In this document: piece after piece, positions 8,183-16,989 of the stretch | Layout of the letters: each line of letters begins with the position of its first letter | Numbering within the stretch: the first letter of the stretch is position 1 | IMG/VR virus record: IMGVR_UViG_3300034102_002514 | Coordinates: 1-39,129 of that record | DNA: 39,129 nucleotides | Reading direction: 5' to 3' (one strand) | Source of the DNA: a virus | The notes under the pieces: model-generated | The model's input: only the letters and a program-made list of their open reading frames with translations | Database searches by the model: none | Told to the model about the DNA's origin: nothing | Position numbers and translations under genes: made by a program

Positions 8183-9141
8183 AAAAAACTATTGTTGTTA
8201 CAGGTGCTGCTGGTTACATTGGAGGACAAACTGCATTGATGTTGTCCGATTTGGGACATCGTGTTGTGGGCATTGACAAAAACAGATGCCCCAAGCGACT
8301 AAAGTCAGTGTTTCATGACTACATCGAAAAAGATTTCTCCCACAAAGACGCCTTGGTCAAACTGTTGATACACGAACCTAGTGCTATTGTTCACTGTGCC
8401 GCCACCAGTTTGGTTGGACCAAGCATCCGACATCCAGGTCGTTACTTTGAAAACAATGTGGTTAACACACTCACACTGTTGGATCAAGTACGCAGAAGCA
8501 TGCCCAAGACCAGAGTTATTTTCAGTAGCAGTGCCGCAGTGTATGGCGAGCCTATTATGACTCCATGCCATGAAGTAGATCCTTGTGAACCCATATCACC
8601 TTACGGTGACAGCAAACTCATGGTAGAAAAAATTCTATCAGCATATCACACAGCCTACAATTTGGATTATGTGGCATTTCGTTATTTCAATGCCTGTGGG
8701 GCTGATAGTCAAACCAGACACGGACAAACTGAAGATGCCACACACATCTTTGCTCGTGTGTTGGGTGCCATTAGAGATGATGCAGAATTTACATTAAACG
8801 GTGTAGACTTTGCCACACCAGATGGCACTTGTGTGCGTGACTATGTGCATGTGGAAGACATTGCTCGAGCACATGTCATGGCTCTAGATGAGGAGATTCC
8901 ATCAGGTGTATACAATCTAGGCTCCAACAACGGAACCAGCAATAGAGAAATCATTGCCGCAGCCGAACGTGTGACTGGAAAGAAATTAAAAGTTGTCATG
9001 GGTGCTGCTAGACCAGGAGATCCTGCTGTGCTCACAGCAAGTGCTGCCAAGTTTGGCATGGTTGGTGAAGGGTGGAGACAATTTGAATTAGACCACATGA
9101 TCCAACACGCATGGAACTGGTATGTTCGAAAAGATTCTTGA
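8179..9141 (+). CDS. galE: UDP-glucose 4-epimerase-like (extended SDR)
   Basis: A 320-residue protein with the complete extended-SDR signature: TG9AAG12YIG15 NAD-binding loop, the FSSSAAVYGEP segment with catalytic Ser, SPYGDSK with the catalytic YxxxK pair, and FRYFNACGAD typical of GalE. The length is close to GalE (about 338). Expected reaction: interconversion of UDP-glucose and UDP-galactose or related UDP-sugars. It overlaps the methyltransferase stop by 4 bp and the aminotransferase start by 20 bp. It may supply sugar donors for the glycosyltransferases around it. Confidence 0.85.
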   Translation: MKKTIVVTGAAGYIGGQTALMLSDLGHRVVGIDKNRCPKRLKSVFHDYIEKDFSHKDALVKLLIHEPSAIVHCAATSLVGPSIRHPGRYFENNVVNTLTLLDQVRRSMPKTRVIFSSSAAVYGEPIMTPCHEVDPCEPISPYGDSKLMVEKILSAYHTAYNLDYVAFRYFNACGADSQTRHGQTEDATHIFARVLGAIRDDAEFTLNGVDFATPDGTCVRDYVHVEDIARAHVMALDEEIPSGVYNLGSNNGTSNREIIAAAERVTGKKLKVVMGAARPGDPAVLTASAAKFGMVGEGWRQFELDHMIQHAWNWYVRKDS

Positions 9142-9712
9142 GTTTGAATCTCGGCTGGCCAAGTTCACTGGAGCCCCACGTGCTATAATGACTGATTGTT
9201 GTACCCATGCAATTGAACTTTGCATGCGGTATGACCGTGTGGAGTACTGTGCATTTACTCCATTTACCTATTTGAGCATACCCATGCTTATGCACAAGTT
9301 AGGCATCAAGTATCACTATGAAGTTGGTACACCTGCTCAATGGATAGGTGAATATCGATTTAGAAAAACAAGAATCTGGGACAGTGCCAGGCGACTAGAA
9401 CAAGACATGTATCGTCATGGACAAATACAATGCTTGAGTTTTGGGCACGACAAACCTTTGTCTATAGGACGTGGTGGTGCTATATTGCTGGACGACGAGG
9501 ATGCATATCAGGCTATTCTACGCATGCGATATGATGGACGCGATTTGACTGTCAAACCTTGGCCTGTACAAAAAGAGTTCCGTGTGGGATATCATTACAA
9601 GCCCACTGTTGAAGAAGCAGAACGTGGAATGAAACTACTAAAACGTTATGTCAGTGAGCCGCCACGCACTGTTGAATATCCTGACTGTAGACAAATACGC
9701 ATTGTTGAATGA
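9122..9712 (+). CDS. compact DegT/DnrJ/EryC1-type aminotransferase
   Basis: A 196-residue protein, roughly half the usual 370 or so for the DegT/DnrJ/EryC1/StrS family. Recognisable blocks are AIMTDCCTHAIELCMRY (PLP phosphate-binding region), IWDSARRLEQ (the Asp that contacts the PLP pyridine nitrogen) and CLSFGHDKPLSIGRGGAILLDD (candidate Schiff-base Lys in HDKPL). The middle and C-terminal domains are reduced. Such enzymes aminate nucleotide-linked keto sugars, which fits the GalE gene directly upstream (20-bp overlap). Whether so short a version is active is open; it is intact, with no frameshift. Confidence 0.7.
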   Translation: MFEKILEFESRLAKFTGAPRAIMTDCCTHAIELCMRYDRVEYCAFTPFTYLSIPMLMHKLGIKYHYEVGTPAQWIGEYRFRKTRIWDSARRLEQDMYRHGQIQCLSFGHDKPLSIGRGGAILLDDEDAYQAILRMRYDGRDLTVKPWPVQKEFRVGYHYKPTVEEAERGMKLLKRYVSEPPRTVEYPDCRQIRIVE

Positions 9713-10743
9713 GTTGCATAGTTCGCAATAGGCCAGGCATGTTGCAATATGGCGCGGCACATTACGTCACAGATCAAATGCACATGCCAGGCTATTGTGA
9801 ACAGCAGATTGTGGATGACTGCAACCGCAGTGGCATCAGTTCAGAAGAGTTTGCACAAAGCAAAATTGTACTGTCGTTCCTAGACGAAGGGTTTGGTCCT
9901 GCAGAAATACAGCCATTAACTAATATACTATTGCGAACACACCCTGGTAAATTTATAGTATTGTTCAACGCACATGTAGCAGTTGATCAATTGCCTTATA
10001 CAGCTAGATGTTTTACTGCCTGGTTGATCAATCGCAGTGAGTACAAGTTAGATCAACTCCGCTATGACTTTGGCATTGCTCTTGATCGCAAGTTTTTGTG
10101 TTTGTTGCGCAGGCCCACACTGAATCGAGCAAGACTTGCACGTTTCTTTTTAGACAACATAGGGTCGGACACAGTTAGATTAAGTTTTGGCAGTGGAGCA
10201 CAGGGCGGACTTGACCAATATCGAGATGTTGTGGGTGTAGATTTGCCCCTGCTGGTAGATGGTGTATTAACAGATCGTGTGCAAGAGTTTGATGTTACCA
10301 ACCCCATATTTCATTCATGTTTGTTTAACATAGTGGCAGAGACCAGCAGTCAAACTGAAGCAAACTGGCGCAGTGTGTTTCTTACTGAAAAGACTTGGAA
10401 GGCGGTCATGCAGCGTCAAATGCCCATATGGTATGGTGTACCAGGCCTAGTCGAACATGTTAGATCATTGGGGTTTGATACATTTGATGACATACTTGGC
10501 GGCCATCAATATGATGCTATCCAAGACGAAACCCAAAGACACCAATCCGTATTTGATCTAATACGCCAAATCAACAATCAATACAGTTTGACAGATTGCC
10601 AAACACTACGCCAACAACTACAACCAAGGTTTGAAGCCAACTTTGAACAACTGTTACACTACTTTCGAACAAACAGACGACAAGTTTTTAATGCTGTGTT
10701 AGAGTTTGATTATCAAACAGGCTTGACCACAAGATCTAAATAG
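9709..10743 (+). CDS. glycosyltransferase-like protein (fucosyltransferase/GT10-like C-terminus)
   Basis: A 344-residue protein. The C-terminal half carries VFLTEKTWKAVMQRQMPIWYG, then LVEHVRSLGFDTFDDI, then a loop with QYDAIQDETQRHQ. This [S/T]EKT(w/l)..-P(I/F)-LGFDxF arrangement recurs in fucosyltransferase-like phage proteins and also appears in the - strand gene at 22140-23075, so the two are distant paralogues. The N-terminal half is unassigned. It is coupled by 4 bp to the aminotransferase and is followed by the folE promoter, whose -35 box lies within its last codons. Confidence 0.55.
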   Translation: MSCIVRNRPGMLQYGAAHYVTDQMHMPGYCEQQIVDDCNRSGISSEEFAQSKIVLSFLDEGFGPAEIQPLTNILLRTHPGKFIVLFNAHVAVDQLPYTARCFTAWLINRSEYKLDQLRYDFGIALDRKFLCLLRRPTLNRARLARFFLDNIGSDTVRLSFGSGAQGGLDQYRDVVGVDLPLLVDGVLTDRVQEFDVTNPIFHSCLFNIVAETSSQTEANWRSVFLTEKTWKAVMQRQMPIWYGVPGLVEHVRSLGFDTFDDILGGHQYDAIQDETQRHQSVFDLIRQINNQYSLTDCQTLRQQLQPRFEANFEQLLHYFRTNRRQVFNAVLEFDYQTGLTTRSK

Positions 10744-10751
10744 TGTACAAT
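10723..10751 (+). promoter_or_regulatory. sigma70-type promoter for folE
   Basis: TTGACC at 10723-10728 and TACAAT at 10746-10751 with a 17-base spacer. The -10 box is 17 bases from the folE ATG, and a TGGAG ribosome binding site lies between. The -35 lies inside the end of the preceding gene. Confidence 0.7.
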
Positions 10752-10768
10752 CACACACTGGAGTAACA

Positions 10769-11464
10769 ATGCAAGAAAAAAATTTATCCCAAATACTTAG
10801 AGAACAAATGAAGACTCGAGGTCAACGCTTCTGGGCTGGCGATAATATCAGCGATTACATGAGCGATGCCATCAAAGAAAAACTCATTGACGAAGCCACA
10901 GTGGCATTTGAAGGTGTGTTGGATGCATTGCTGATTGATCGAGAAAACGATCCCAACAGCAAGGGCACAGCACGCCGCTTGGCCAAGATGTACTACAACG
11001 AAATAATGGCAGGAAGATATGAACCGGCACCAGACGCAACAGCATTTCCAAATGATTCAACAGATCGTTACGAAGGTATGCTTGTGGTACGTAGTGAGCT
11101 ACGAAGTATGTGTTCTCATCATCATCAGCCTGTCACTGGGGTTGCCTACATCGGTATTATTGCCGCTAATAAACTTATTGGTCTCAGCAAGTATACCAGA
11201 ATAGCACAGTGGTGCGCCCGTCGCGGTACACTACAGGAAGAACTCTGCATAGACATAGCCAATGAAATCATGGCAGCGACTGCGTCAAAGGACGTTGGTG
11301 TGTATATTCAAGCAGTGCATGGATGCTGTGAGAATCGTGGCATCATGGCACACTCCAGCCTAACACAGACCACTGTGTTGCGTGGTGCATTCAAAGATGA
11401 CGACAGTGTGAAAAAAGAGTTCATGGACAATATCAAATTACAACAGGAGTTTGCACCAAGATGA
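10769..11464 (+). CDS. folE: GTP cyclohydrolase I
   Basis: A 231-residue protein similar in length to E. coli FolE (222). C115-S-H-H118 in RSMCSHHHQPVTG and C186-C187-E-N-R-G in VHGCCENRG correspond to the zinc-binding Cys/His/Cys set. LSKYTRIAQWCARRGTLQEEL is the strongly conserved core helix. The reaction is GTP to dihydroneopterin triphosphate, the first step towards 7-deazaguanines. With queD, queE and dpdA in the same window the role is most likely DNA modification rather than folate. It has its own promoter. The last base of the stop is shared with the start of a small ORF. Confidence 0.92.
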   Translation: MQEKNLSQILREQMKTRGQRFWAGDNISDYMSDAIKEKLIDEATVAFEGVLDALLIDRENDPNSKGTARRLAKMYYNEIMAGRYEPAPDATAFPNDSTDRYEGMLVVRSELRSMCSHHHQPVTGVAYIGIIAANKLIGLSKYTRIAQWCARRGTLQEELCIDIANEIMAATASKDVGVYIQAVHGCCENRGIMAHSSLTQTTVLRGAFKDDDSVKKEFMDNIKLQQEFAPR

Positions 11465-11577
11465 TGTACATTACAAACATAACCGGTGAAATTAAATTGC
11501 CCTGGGAACCAGGGTTGTTGGAGTGGTTGCACGAAAATTATCCTGCAAGCAAATATAGAGTGGTAGAATTAACTTAA
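11464..11577 (+). CDS. 37-residue small protein after folE
   Basis: A short ORF coupled to the folE stop (ATGATG; the second ATG is 11464, the first 11461). It starts MYITNITGEIKLPWEPGLL and continues with EWLHENYPASKYRV, an amphipathic acidic helix then a basic strand. It ends immediately before the AAGGAGA ribosome binding site of the next gene. Codon use looks like the neighbours. Function unknown. Confidence 0.5.
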   Translation: MYITNITGEIKLPWEPGLLEWLHENYPASKYRVVELT

Positions 11578-11588
11578 GGAGAATGAGC

Positions 11589-11783
11589 ATGGCAAAGAAA
11601 TTAAGCAAACTGGACAAAGTAAACGAATCAATCACTGTGAACCGTTATGACAATGGCTTCATGGTGGAAGTAGGCGGACGTGACAAAGAAAACGACTGGA
11701 AAACCGCCAAAGTTCTTTGCAGCACAGAAGCAGAAATGCTTGACGTGGTCAAAGAGTGGAACTCAATGGAAATCGACTCTTAA
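11589..11783 (+). CDS. small hypothetical protein
   Basis: A 64-residue charged protein beginning MAKKLSKLDKVNESITVNRY. The ATG at 11589 is preferred over 11583 because the AAGGAGA site is properly spaced only for the later one. The segment YDNGFMVEVGGRDKENDWKT then a helix EAEMLDVVKEW suggests a small beta-beta-alpha domain like several other small T4-like phage proteins. No function assigned. Confidence 0.65.
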   Translation: MAKKLSKLDKVNESITVNRYDNGFMVEVGGRDKENDWKTAKVLCSTEAEMLDVVKEWNSMEIDS

Positions 11784-11792
11784 GGAACTGCT

Positions 11793-12440
11793 ATGGCTGT
11801 TTGGGAACTATCAACTGAATACAAAAAGAATGCCGTTGAAGTACAACTGTGGTACAAGGATGGTGTCACTATCAAGAAAATTGAAGGCTATCGTTGGGGC
11901 ACTTTCTATTGTGAAAGCGACGAGCGTCCTGACATTGACTTACGCAACCCCGACGGCTACGAACTAGCAGACTATGATTGGGAACTAGACAGCCTGGATG
12001 ATGGCTGCTGGAGTGAATGGCAATACCCTGATTCTGTGTCAGCAGAAGAACGTGAACAGATTGAAGCAGCCTGGGATGAAAACTGGTACGAAGGCATGGA
12101 AGACTTGGGTTGGAGCAACGATGACACCGAGTATCACTTTGAAGGTCCACTGAAGTTGGTAAACCGGGATACCGGTGAAGAGTTTTCAGTATTGGATGAA
12201 AATTTCAACATCATTCCTGAACCAGAATGGGATCCTGCGGCAGAACTTGACAAGCTCGAACTCCCATTGACTGAATGGTTTCCTTCGGACATTAATCCTG
12301 TACACGAAGGCCGCTACCAAATCAATGACAACAAAAATCCACAATGGCCATTCCCAACGTATGCAGACTGGGATGGCAACAAATGGAGTGAAGACAGCAT
12401 TGAGAAGTGGCGCGGCTTAGCCCAGGATCCTAACAAATGA
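11793..12440 (+). CDS. acidic hypothetical protein
   Basis: A 215-residue strongly acidic, tryptophan-rich protein (for example DWELDSLDDGCWSEW and NWYEGMEDLGWSNDD). An AAGGAACTGCT ribosome binding site precedes the start. The high negative charge is reminiscent of DNA-mimic proteins or of small phage-encoded inhibitors, but that is only a compositional impression. It overlaps the HIT gene by 4 bp. Confidence 0.65.
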   Translation: MAVWELSTEYKKNAVEVQLWYKDGVTIKKIEGYRWGTFYCESDERPDIDLRNPDGYELADYDWELDSLDDGCWSEWQYPDSVSAEEREQIEAAWDENWYEGMEDLGWSNDDTEYHFEGPLKLVNRDTGEEFSVLDENFNIIPEPEWDPAAELDKLELPLTEWFPSDINPVHEGRYQINDNKNPQWPFPTYADWDGNKWSEDSIEKWRGLAQDPNK

Positions 12441-12838
12441 AGTATGAAACATTAAAAGAAGCACAGACCGCAGGTGTAGCACCTTGGGACTTGGAAGTTG
12501 ATCGACTGTCAGATTTTCATGTGGCAGTTTTTCAAGACCGATATCCAGTGGCACAAGGCCACCTGTTGTTTGTACCACAATACAACACAGACGCTGTAAT
12601 CTCGGATTGTTTTGAGTCAGCCATGCGTGAAGGCCGCAGAATGGTTGATGCTGGTGAATGTGACGCATTCAACATAGGTATCAACATGGGTGCGGCTGCA
12701 GGACAAACTGTGATGTATCCACATGTGCATTTGATTCCCAGACAGCATGGCGACTGTGCTGATCCTGTGGGCGGCGTGCGTGGAGTAATCTTGGGACAAG
12801 CCAACTACAAAGCCAGCGGCTATCAACAGCCAACATAA
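12437..12838 (+). CDS. HIT-family nucleotide hydrolase/transferase
   Basis: A 133-residue protein of typical HIT length. The histidine triad is present as YPHVHLIPRQHGD (HxHxx with a following His region), preceded by GINMGAAAGQTVMYPH, the usual G..AGQ.V.H block, and QGHLLFVPQ near residue 40. HIT enzymes hydrolyse nucleoside phosphoramidates or dinucleoside polyphosphates, and GalT-like relatives transfer nucleotides. In this context it might clear adenylylated by-products, but no specific partner is shown. Confidence 0.85.
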   Translation: MKYETLKEAQTAGVAPWDLEVDRLSDFHVAVFQDRYPVAQGHLLFVPQYNTDAVISDCFESAMREGRRMVDAGECDAFNIGINMGAAAGQTVMYPHVHLIPRQHGDCADPVGGVRGVILGQANYKASGYQQPT

Positions 12839-12871
12839 GTACAGTTCAGCGGCCTTTGAGCATCATCCCGC

Positions 12872-12900
12872 TATACAAATTCTGCTGCCTATGCTAAAAT
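12872..12900 (+). promoter_or_regulatory. weak extended -10 promoter candidate for queD
   Basis: TATGCTAAAAT (extended -10, TAAAAT at 12895-12900) lies 18 bases upstream of the queD ATG and its TAGGAG site. The -35 at 12872-12877 (TATACA) is poor, so this promoter would depend on the extended -10. The 80-base gap holds no gene. Confidence 0.4.
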
Positions 12901-12918
12901 TAACATAGGAGAAAAAGC

Positions 12919-13452
12919 ATGTCACAAGATCAATACGAAACAGGACACCGTTGGTTGTCAGCAAGACAATACAAGTACACATCAACCAAAGAATATCACG
13001 ATGCATTTCCGTGTGCGTATCGCCAATGGCGAGCAGACAGCCATTGCAATTTGATTCATGGTTATAGTTTTAGCATGAAGTTCTATTTTGGCACAGACAA
13101 CTTGGACGCACGTAACTGGGCCGCTGACTATGGTGGTCTCAAAGAACTCAAGTCAGTGTTGGAAAGTCAATTTGATCATACATTGCTGGTGTCAGAAGAC
13201 GATCCTGAACTGGAACTGTATTTGGAAATGCAACGCAGAAACATTGCCAAACTAACTATATTACCCAAACTAGGATGTGAAGGACTGGCTGACCAACTGT
13301 ACAAGTATGTCAACGGTGTGTACATTCCTGACATGTGGGGTGTTGGAGAAGCAGAACGTCTTTGGTGTTATCGCGTGGAAGTACGTGAAACACAAAGCAA
13401 CATGGCTTTTAGAGAAGGCCATAGAGAATGGAATGAGGATTTATTTGCATGA
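12919..13452 (+). CDS. queD: QueD-like 6-carboxytetrahydropterin synthase
   Basis: A 177-residue T-fold enzyme. DSHCNLIHGYSFSMKFYF matches the catalytic Cys plus HGHxY block, WAADYGGLKELK matches the DFxxLK block, FDHTLLV matches LDHxxLN, and VEVRETQSN carries the conserved late Glu. Two canonical zinc-ligand His positions read differently: the N-terminal Fxx(A)H reads FPCAYRQ and HGH reads HGY. The expected reaction is dihydroneopterin triphosphate to 6-carboxy-tetrahydropterin, second step of the 7-deazaguanine pathway. The start is set by TAGGAG at good spacing. Confidence 0.85.
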   Translation: MSQDQYETGHRWLSARQYKYTSTKEYHDAFPCAYRQWRADSHCNLIHGYSFSMKFYFGTDNLDARNWAADYGGLKELKSVLESQFDHTLLVSEDDPELELYLEMQRRNIAKLTILPKLGCEGLADQLYKYVNGVYIPDMWGVGEAERLWCYRVEVRETQSNMAFREGHREWNEDLFA

Positions 13453-14282
13453 CACCTGAGTACGATATTGCAATGCTGTTGGCCACACGAGGTCGCACCG
13501 AAAGCCTGGGCCGCAGTGTTCGCAGCCTGATCAAATTTGCAGACCATCCCGAACGTTTGCAGTTGATGTTTGCGTTTGACAATGACGACTCAGCAGGTAC
13601 CGAATACTTCCGCACAGAACTACAACCGTGGTTGGATGAACAAGAACTCAGTTATACTGCCATGCAGTTTGAACGCCAAGGCTATCACCGCCTGCACATC
13701 TACAACAACAAACTGGCTGAGCATACAGATGCTCGCTGGCTGATGATCTGGAACGATGATGCTGTGATGGAGACCCAGAGTTGGGACACAGAGATCATGA
13801 ACCGTGAAGGCCAGTTCAAACTGCTGGCATTTCACACTCACCTGGATCATCCCTACAGCATTTTCCCAATCTTGCCACGCCGGTGGTATGAACTGTTGGG
13901 TTACATCTCCCCACATTCGGTGCAAGATGGCTGGCTGAGCCAGCAGGCTTACATGCTGGATATCTGGGAACGCATACCTGTGTGGGTGTTGCATGATCGT
14001 GCTGACATCACAGGCAACAACAATGATGCCACATTTCGAGAACGTGCATCACTGGAAGGTCGTCCATTTGACGAAGCAGATTTTCACAGTCGTACACAGA
14101 TTGAATTGCGTCATAGAGACTGTGCCAAGTTGGCCACCTACATGCGGGACAATGGTATCAGTACCGAGTTCTTTGAAAACATTTTCAAAGGCACACAAGA
14201 TCCTTGGGAGAAGTTGGCCAAGAATGATGTAAACAAGCAGATGGTACAGTTTGACAATCCACACAAGCACTTTGCCAAATGA
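13449..14282 (+). CDS. GT-A (family 2-like) glycosyltransferase
   Basis: A 277-residue protein opening with DIAMLLATRGRTESLGRSVRSL, the characteristic first strand and helix of family 2 glycosyltransferases (xxxTRxRxxxLxxxlxSL). MFAFDNDDSAG and LMIWNDDAVM supply candidate Asp residues of the DxD-type metal site. Overlaps queD by 4 bp. Glycosylation of a modified base, a virion protein or a surface glycan are all possible. The start is fixed by the overlap. Confidence 0.7.
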   Translation: MTPEYDIAMLLATRGRTESLGRSVRSLIKFADHPERLQLMFAFDNDDSAGTEYFRTELQPWLDEQELSYTAMQFERQGYHRLHIYNNKLAEHTDARWLMIWNDDAVMETQSWDTEIMNREGQFKLLAFHTHLDHPYSIFPILPRRWYELLGYISPHSVQDGWLSQQAYMLDIWERIPVWVLHDRADITGNNNDATFRERASLEGRPFDEADFHSRTQIELRHRDCAKLATYMRDNGISTEFFENIFKGTQDPWEKLAKNDVNKQMVQFDNPHKHFAK

Positions 14283-14293
14283 TTAAATACTAA

Positions 14294-16300
14294 ATGACAT
14301 ATAAACTAGCCTTTGTACAGCCCAACTTTCAACAAGGGCCAAAAGAATTCAATGCATATTACTTGCCATATTCAGCAGGTGTGGTATGGAGTTACAGCCT
14401 AGCAGATCCCTGGATACGTGACAATTTTGAAGTTACAGATTGGATATGGCGTAGAGACGCTGTGGAACCACTAGCACAACGCCTGGCCAAAAACGAAATT
14501 GTAACATTCAGCACGTATGTGTGGAATCATCGTTACAATTATGCTGTGGCCAAACGCATTAAGGAAATTAATCCAGGCGTGTTGACCATATTTGGTGGAC
14601 CAGAAGTTGCTATAACTGATCCTGATTTGTTTCGCAAAGAATCTTTTATGGATCTTGTGATTTGTTATGAAGGCGAGATTACTTTCAAACGTGTGCTGGA
14701 ACATTTTGAGACACAAGACTGGGAAACAGTACCTGGTTTGCTGATCAACAGAAATGGTGAAGCAGTAAAAACACAAGACGCTGAACGCATTGAAAGTCTG
14801 GAAGAAGTGCCCAGTCCTTACTTGTCAGGTATCTTTGACAAAATGATTGCGGAATATCCTGAAGTAACATGGCAAGGCACATTGGAAACCAATCGTGGTT
14901 GTCCGTTTGCTTGCACATTCTGTGACTGGGGCAGTCTAACCTACAACAAAGTCAAGAAGTTTGAACTGGAACGTGTGTTTGATGAACTGGAATGGATGGC
15001 CAAGCACAACTTTGATTGGATCAGTATAACTGATGCCAACTTTGGCATGTTCCCCGAACGTGATGGTATGATTGCAGACAAAATCATTGAGATGCAAGAA
15101 AAGTATGGTTCACCAAGAACGTTCAGTGTGGCCTGGGCCAAGAATCAAAAGAAAGAAGTCATAGACATTGTGAAGAAACTGCTGGACGCACGTGGTTTCA
15201 ATCAAGGACTCACCCTCTCAGTACAAAGTCTAGACTTGGATGTGTTGGAAAACATTCGTCGCAAGAACATGGAAATGAACAAACTCAACGAAGTGTTTGA
15301 ACTGTGCGACCAACGCAACATTCCTGCATACACAGAACTCATACTTGGCTTGCCTGGTGAGACACTGGAAACATGGAAAAAGAACTTCTATGCATTGTAT
15401 GACTTGAATCAGCACACTGGTATCACAGTGTTTCAAGCACAGTTGTTGGAAAATGCTGAAATGAATTTGTTGCAGAAGAAATTGTTCAAGATCACTAGCC
15501 AACCTGTTACAGATTATTTTGCTGGCAGTTACAGTGTGGAGCACATTGAAGAAAGCATTGATGTTATAACAGGCACCAAAGACATGCCCACTCCAGTGAT
15601 GTTGGATGCACAGATCTTTTCCTGGTTCCAGACCACATTTCACATCAATGGCTTTGCTACCATTGTGGCAAGATTCATCAACAAGTATTTGGGCATCAGT
15701 TACAACGACTACTACGAAGATTTGTTTGCATACGCAATGACCAACGACTGGTTGATAAAAGAAGAAGCCGAAACTAGACAATATTTTGCCAACTGGATGA
15801 TGACTGGCAAGATCAACCATCCCAAGATTGGTGTGGAAATACATGGCTGGAATATCATTCACAGAACCAGCATGAACATGCACCAAGAAGACCGTGTGGA
15901 TGAACTGTATGACGTGCTGGAAAAGTTTTTACAACGTTACAACTTACCTGAAGATTTAGTGGCCAGTTTGATGAAACTGCAAAGAAACTACTATATCAAG
16001 TACAACGATAGGAATCAGTATCCTATGAATCTTGACGTAGGGTACAACATTTGGGATTACCTCAGTTTCAATCAGCCCCTAGAAAAAACTGCCACAACTT
16101 ATCGACTAGACTTCCCCGAAGACAAGACCATGAGTTTGAATCGTTTTTTGGAACTTTTTTACTTTGCCCGACGACGAAACTTTGGCAAAGCCACAGTGGA
16201 TCGTATTGGCGTTGAAAATGCCAAAGGCACACGTCGAGGTGCAGGTGCTGCCAAAGCACAAGGCAGTTTCTCAGTGAAGAAAAAACAACTAGTGGCATAA
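14294..16300 (+). CDS. B12-binding-like/radical SAM protein 1
   Basis: A 668-residue protein. The first 180 residues look like a cobalamin-binding Rossmann domain (FGGPEVAITDPD and VICYEGE, typical of B12-binding radical SAM proteins), but the base-off DxHxxG motif is not seen. C203PFAC207TFC210 is the CxxxCxxC iron-sulfur motif. ELILGLPGETLETWKKNF is the usual LPGET element. Possible reactions are methylation or another radical modification; the substrate is unknown. It sits between queD and queE, so it may act on the 7-deazaguanine or on another decoration. A similar but distinct protein is encoded at 25017. Confidence 0.78.
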   Translation: MTYKLAFVQPNFQQGPKEFNAYYLPYSAGVVWSYSLADPWIRDNFEVTDWIWRRDAVEPLAQRLAKNEIVTFSTYVWNHRYNYAVAKRIKEINPGVLTIFGGPEVAITDPDLFRKESFMDLVICYEGEITFKRVLEHFETQDWETVPGLLINRNGEAVKTQDAERIESLEEVPSPYLSGIFDKMIAEYPEVTWQGTLETNRGCPFACTFCDWGSLTYNKVKKFELERVFDELEWMAKHNFDWISITDANFGMFPERDGMIADKIIEMQEKYGSPRTFSVAWAKNQKKEVIDIVKKLLDARGFNQGLTLSVQSLDLDVLENIRRKNMEMNKLNEVFELCDQRNIPAYTELILGLPGETLETWKKNFYALYDLNQHTGITVFQAQLLENAEMNLLQKKLFKITSQPVTDYFAGSYSVEHIEESIDVITGTKDMPTPVMLDAQIFSWFQTTFHINGFATIVARFINKYLGISYNDYYEDLFAYAMTNDWLIKEEAETRQYFANWMMTGKINHPKIGVEIHGWNIIHRTSMNMHQEDRVDELYDVLEKFLQRYNLPEDLVASLMKLQRNYYIKYNDRNQYPMNLDVGYNIWDYLSFNQPLEKTATTYRLDFPEDKTMSLNRFLELFYFARRRNFGKATVDRIGVENAKGTRRGAGAAKAQGSFSVKKKQLVA

Positions 16301-16989
16301 TGTCAAGATTGTTTGCATTTGGGTGTAGTTTTACCAACTATCGTTGGAGCACCTGGGCCGATTGTCTTGCACCAGAGTTTGACTATTTTGAAAACTGGGG
16401 GCAATCAGGTGCCGGCAATCACTATATTTTTAACAGCATAATGGAAGCAGATCAGCGTCACCATTTTGGCGCCGATGATACTGTGGTAGTGTGCTGGACC
16501 AATGTCATGCGAGAAGATCGTTACACTGATCGTTGGCAGACTCTGGGCAACATAACTACCTGTCCAATATATGATCCAGGGTATGTTCGAGATGCTATCA
16601 CTGAAAGAGGATGTTTGATACGCGACATTGCCTTGATCAAGGCCACTAGTAGTTTTTTGAATAACTGTGCTGGTGTTACTGCAAAGTTTTTGGCCATGTG
16701 CGACATAATGAATCCCCGACAGTTTGACTATTCGCCAGGCGATCAAGATATTTTTGATTTATATCAACCCGTTCTAAATAACATCATGCCCAGTTATCAA
16801 ACAGTGTTGTATCCCTCAGGATGGAAACACAGTGATGATCCGCACCCTACACCTGCTGAGCATTTGACCTATTTGGATGCAGTATTGCCAGGTTGGGTGA
16901 CAAATCAAGATACTCGTGTTAAAATGCATGAAGAAAGTATCAATCTAAATAAACATCGTACAGGAATGTCAAAGGTAACAAGATTATGA
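16300..16989 (+). CDS. SGNH/GDSL hydrolase-like protein 2
   Basis: A 229-residue protein opening MSRLFAFGCSFTNYRW (block I Gly-Cys-Ser), then NWGQSGAGNHYIF (block II/III Gly and Asn), and DDPHPTPAEHLTYLDAVL near the C-terminus (Asp-x-x-His block V). It shares the first base of its start with the last base of the radical SAM stop, and overlaps queE by 4 bp. Four proteins with this plan occur in the window. The last 30 residues after block V are basic and unassigned. Confidence 0.7.
   Translation: MSRLFAFGCSFTNYRWSTWADCLAPEFDYFENWGQSGAGNHYIFNSIMEADQRHHFGADDTVVVCWTNVMREDRYTDRWQTLGNITTCPIYDPGYVRDAITERGCLIRDIALIKATSSFLNNCAGVTAKFLAMCDIMNPRQFDYSPGDQDIFDLYQPVLNNIMPSYQTVLYPSGWKHSDDPHPTPAEHLTYLDAVLPGWVTNQDTRVKMHEESINLNKHRTGMSKVTRL

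Noticed and set aside
15230-15886. 218-codon minus-strand ORF
   Set aside because: It lies wholly antisense to the radical SAM gene, which carries clear motifs; the frame is open as a codon-usage shadow.
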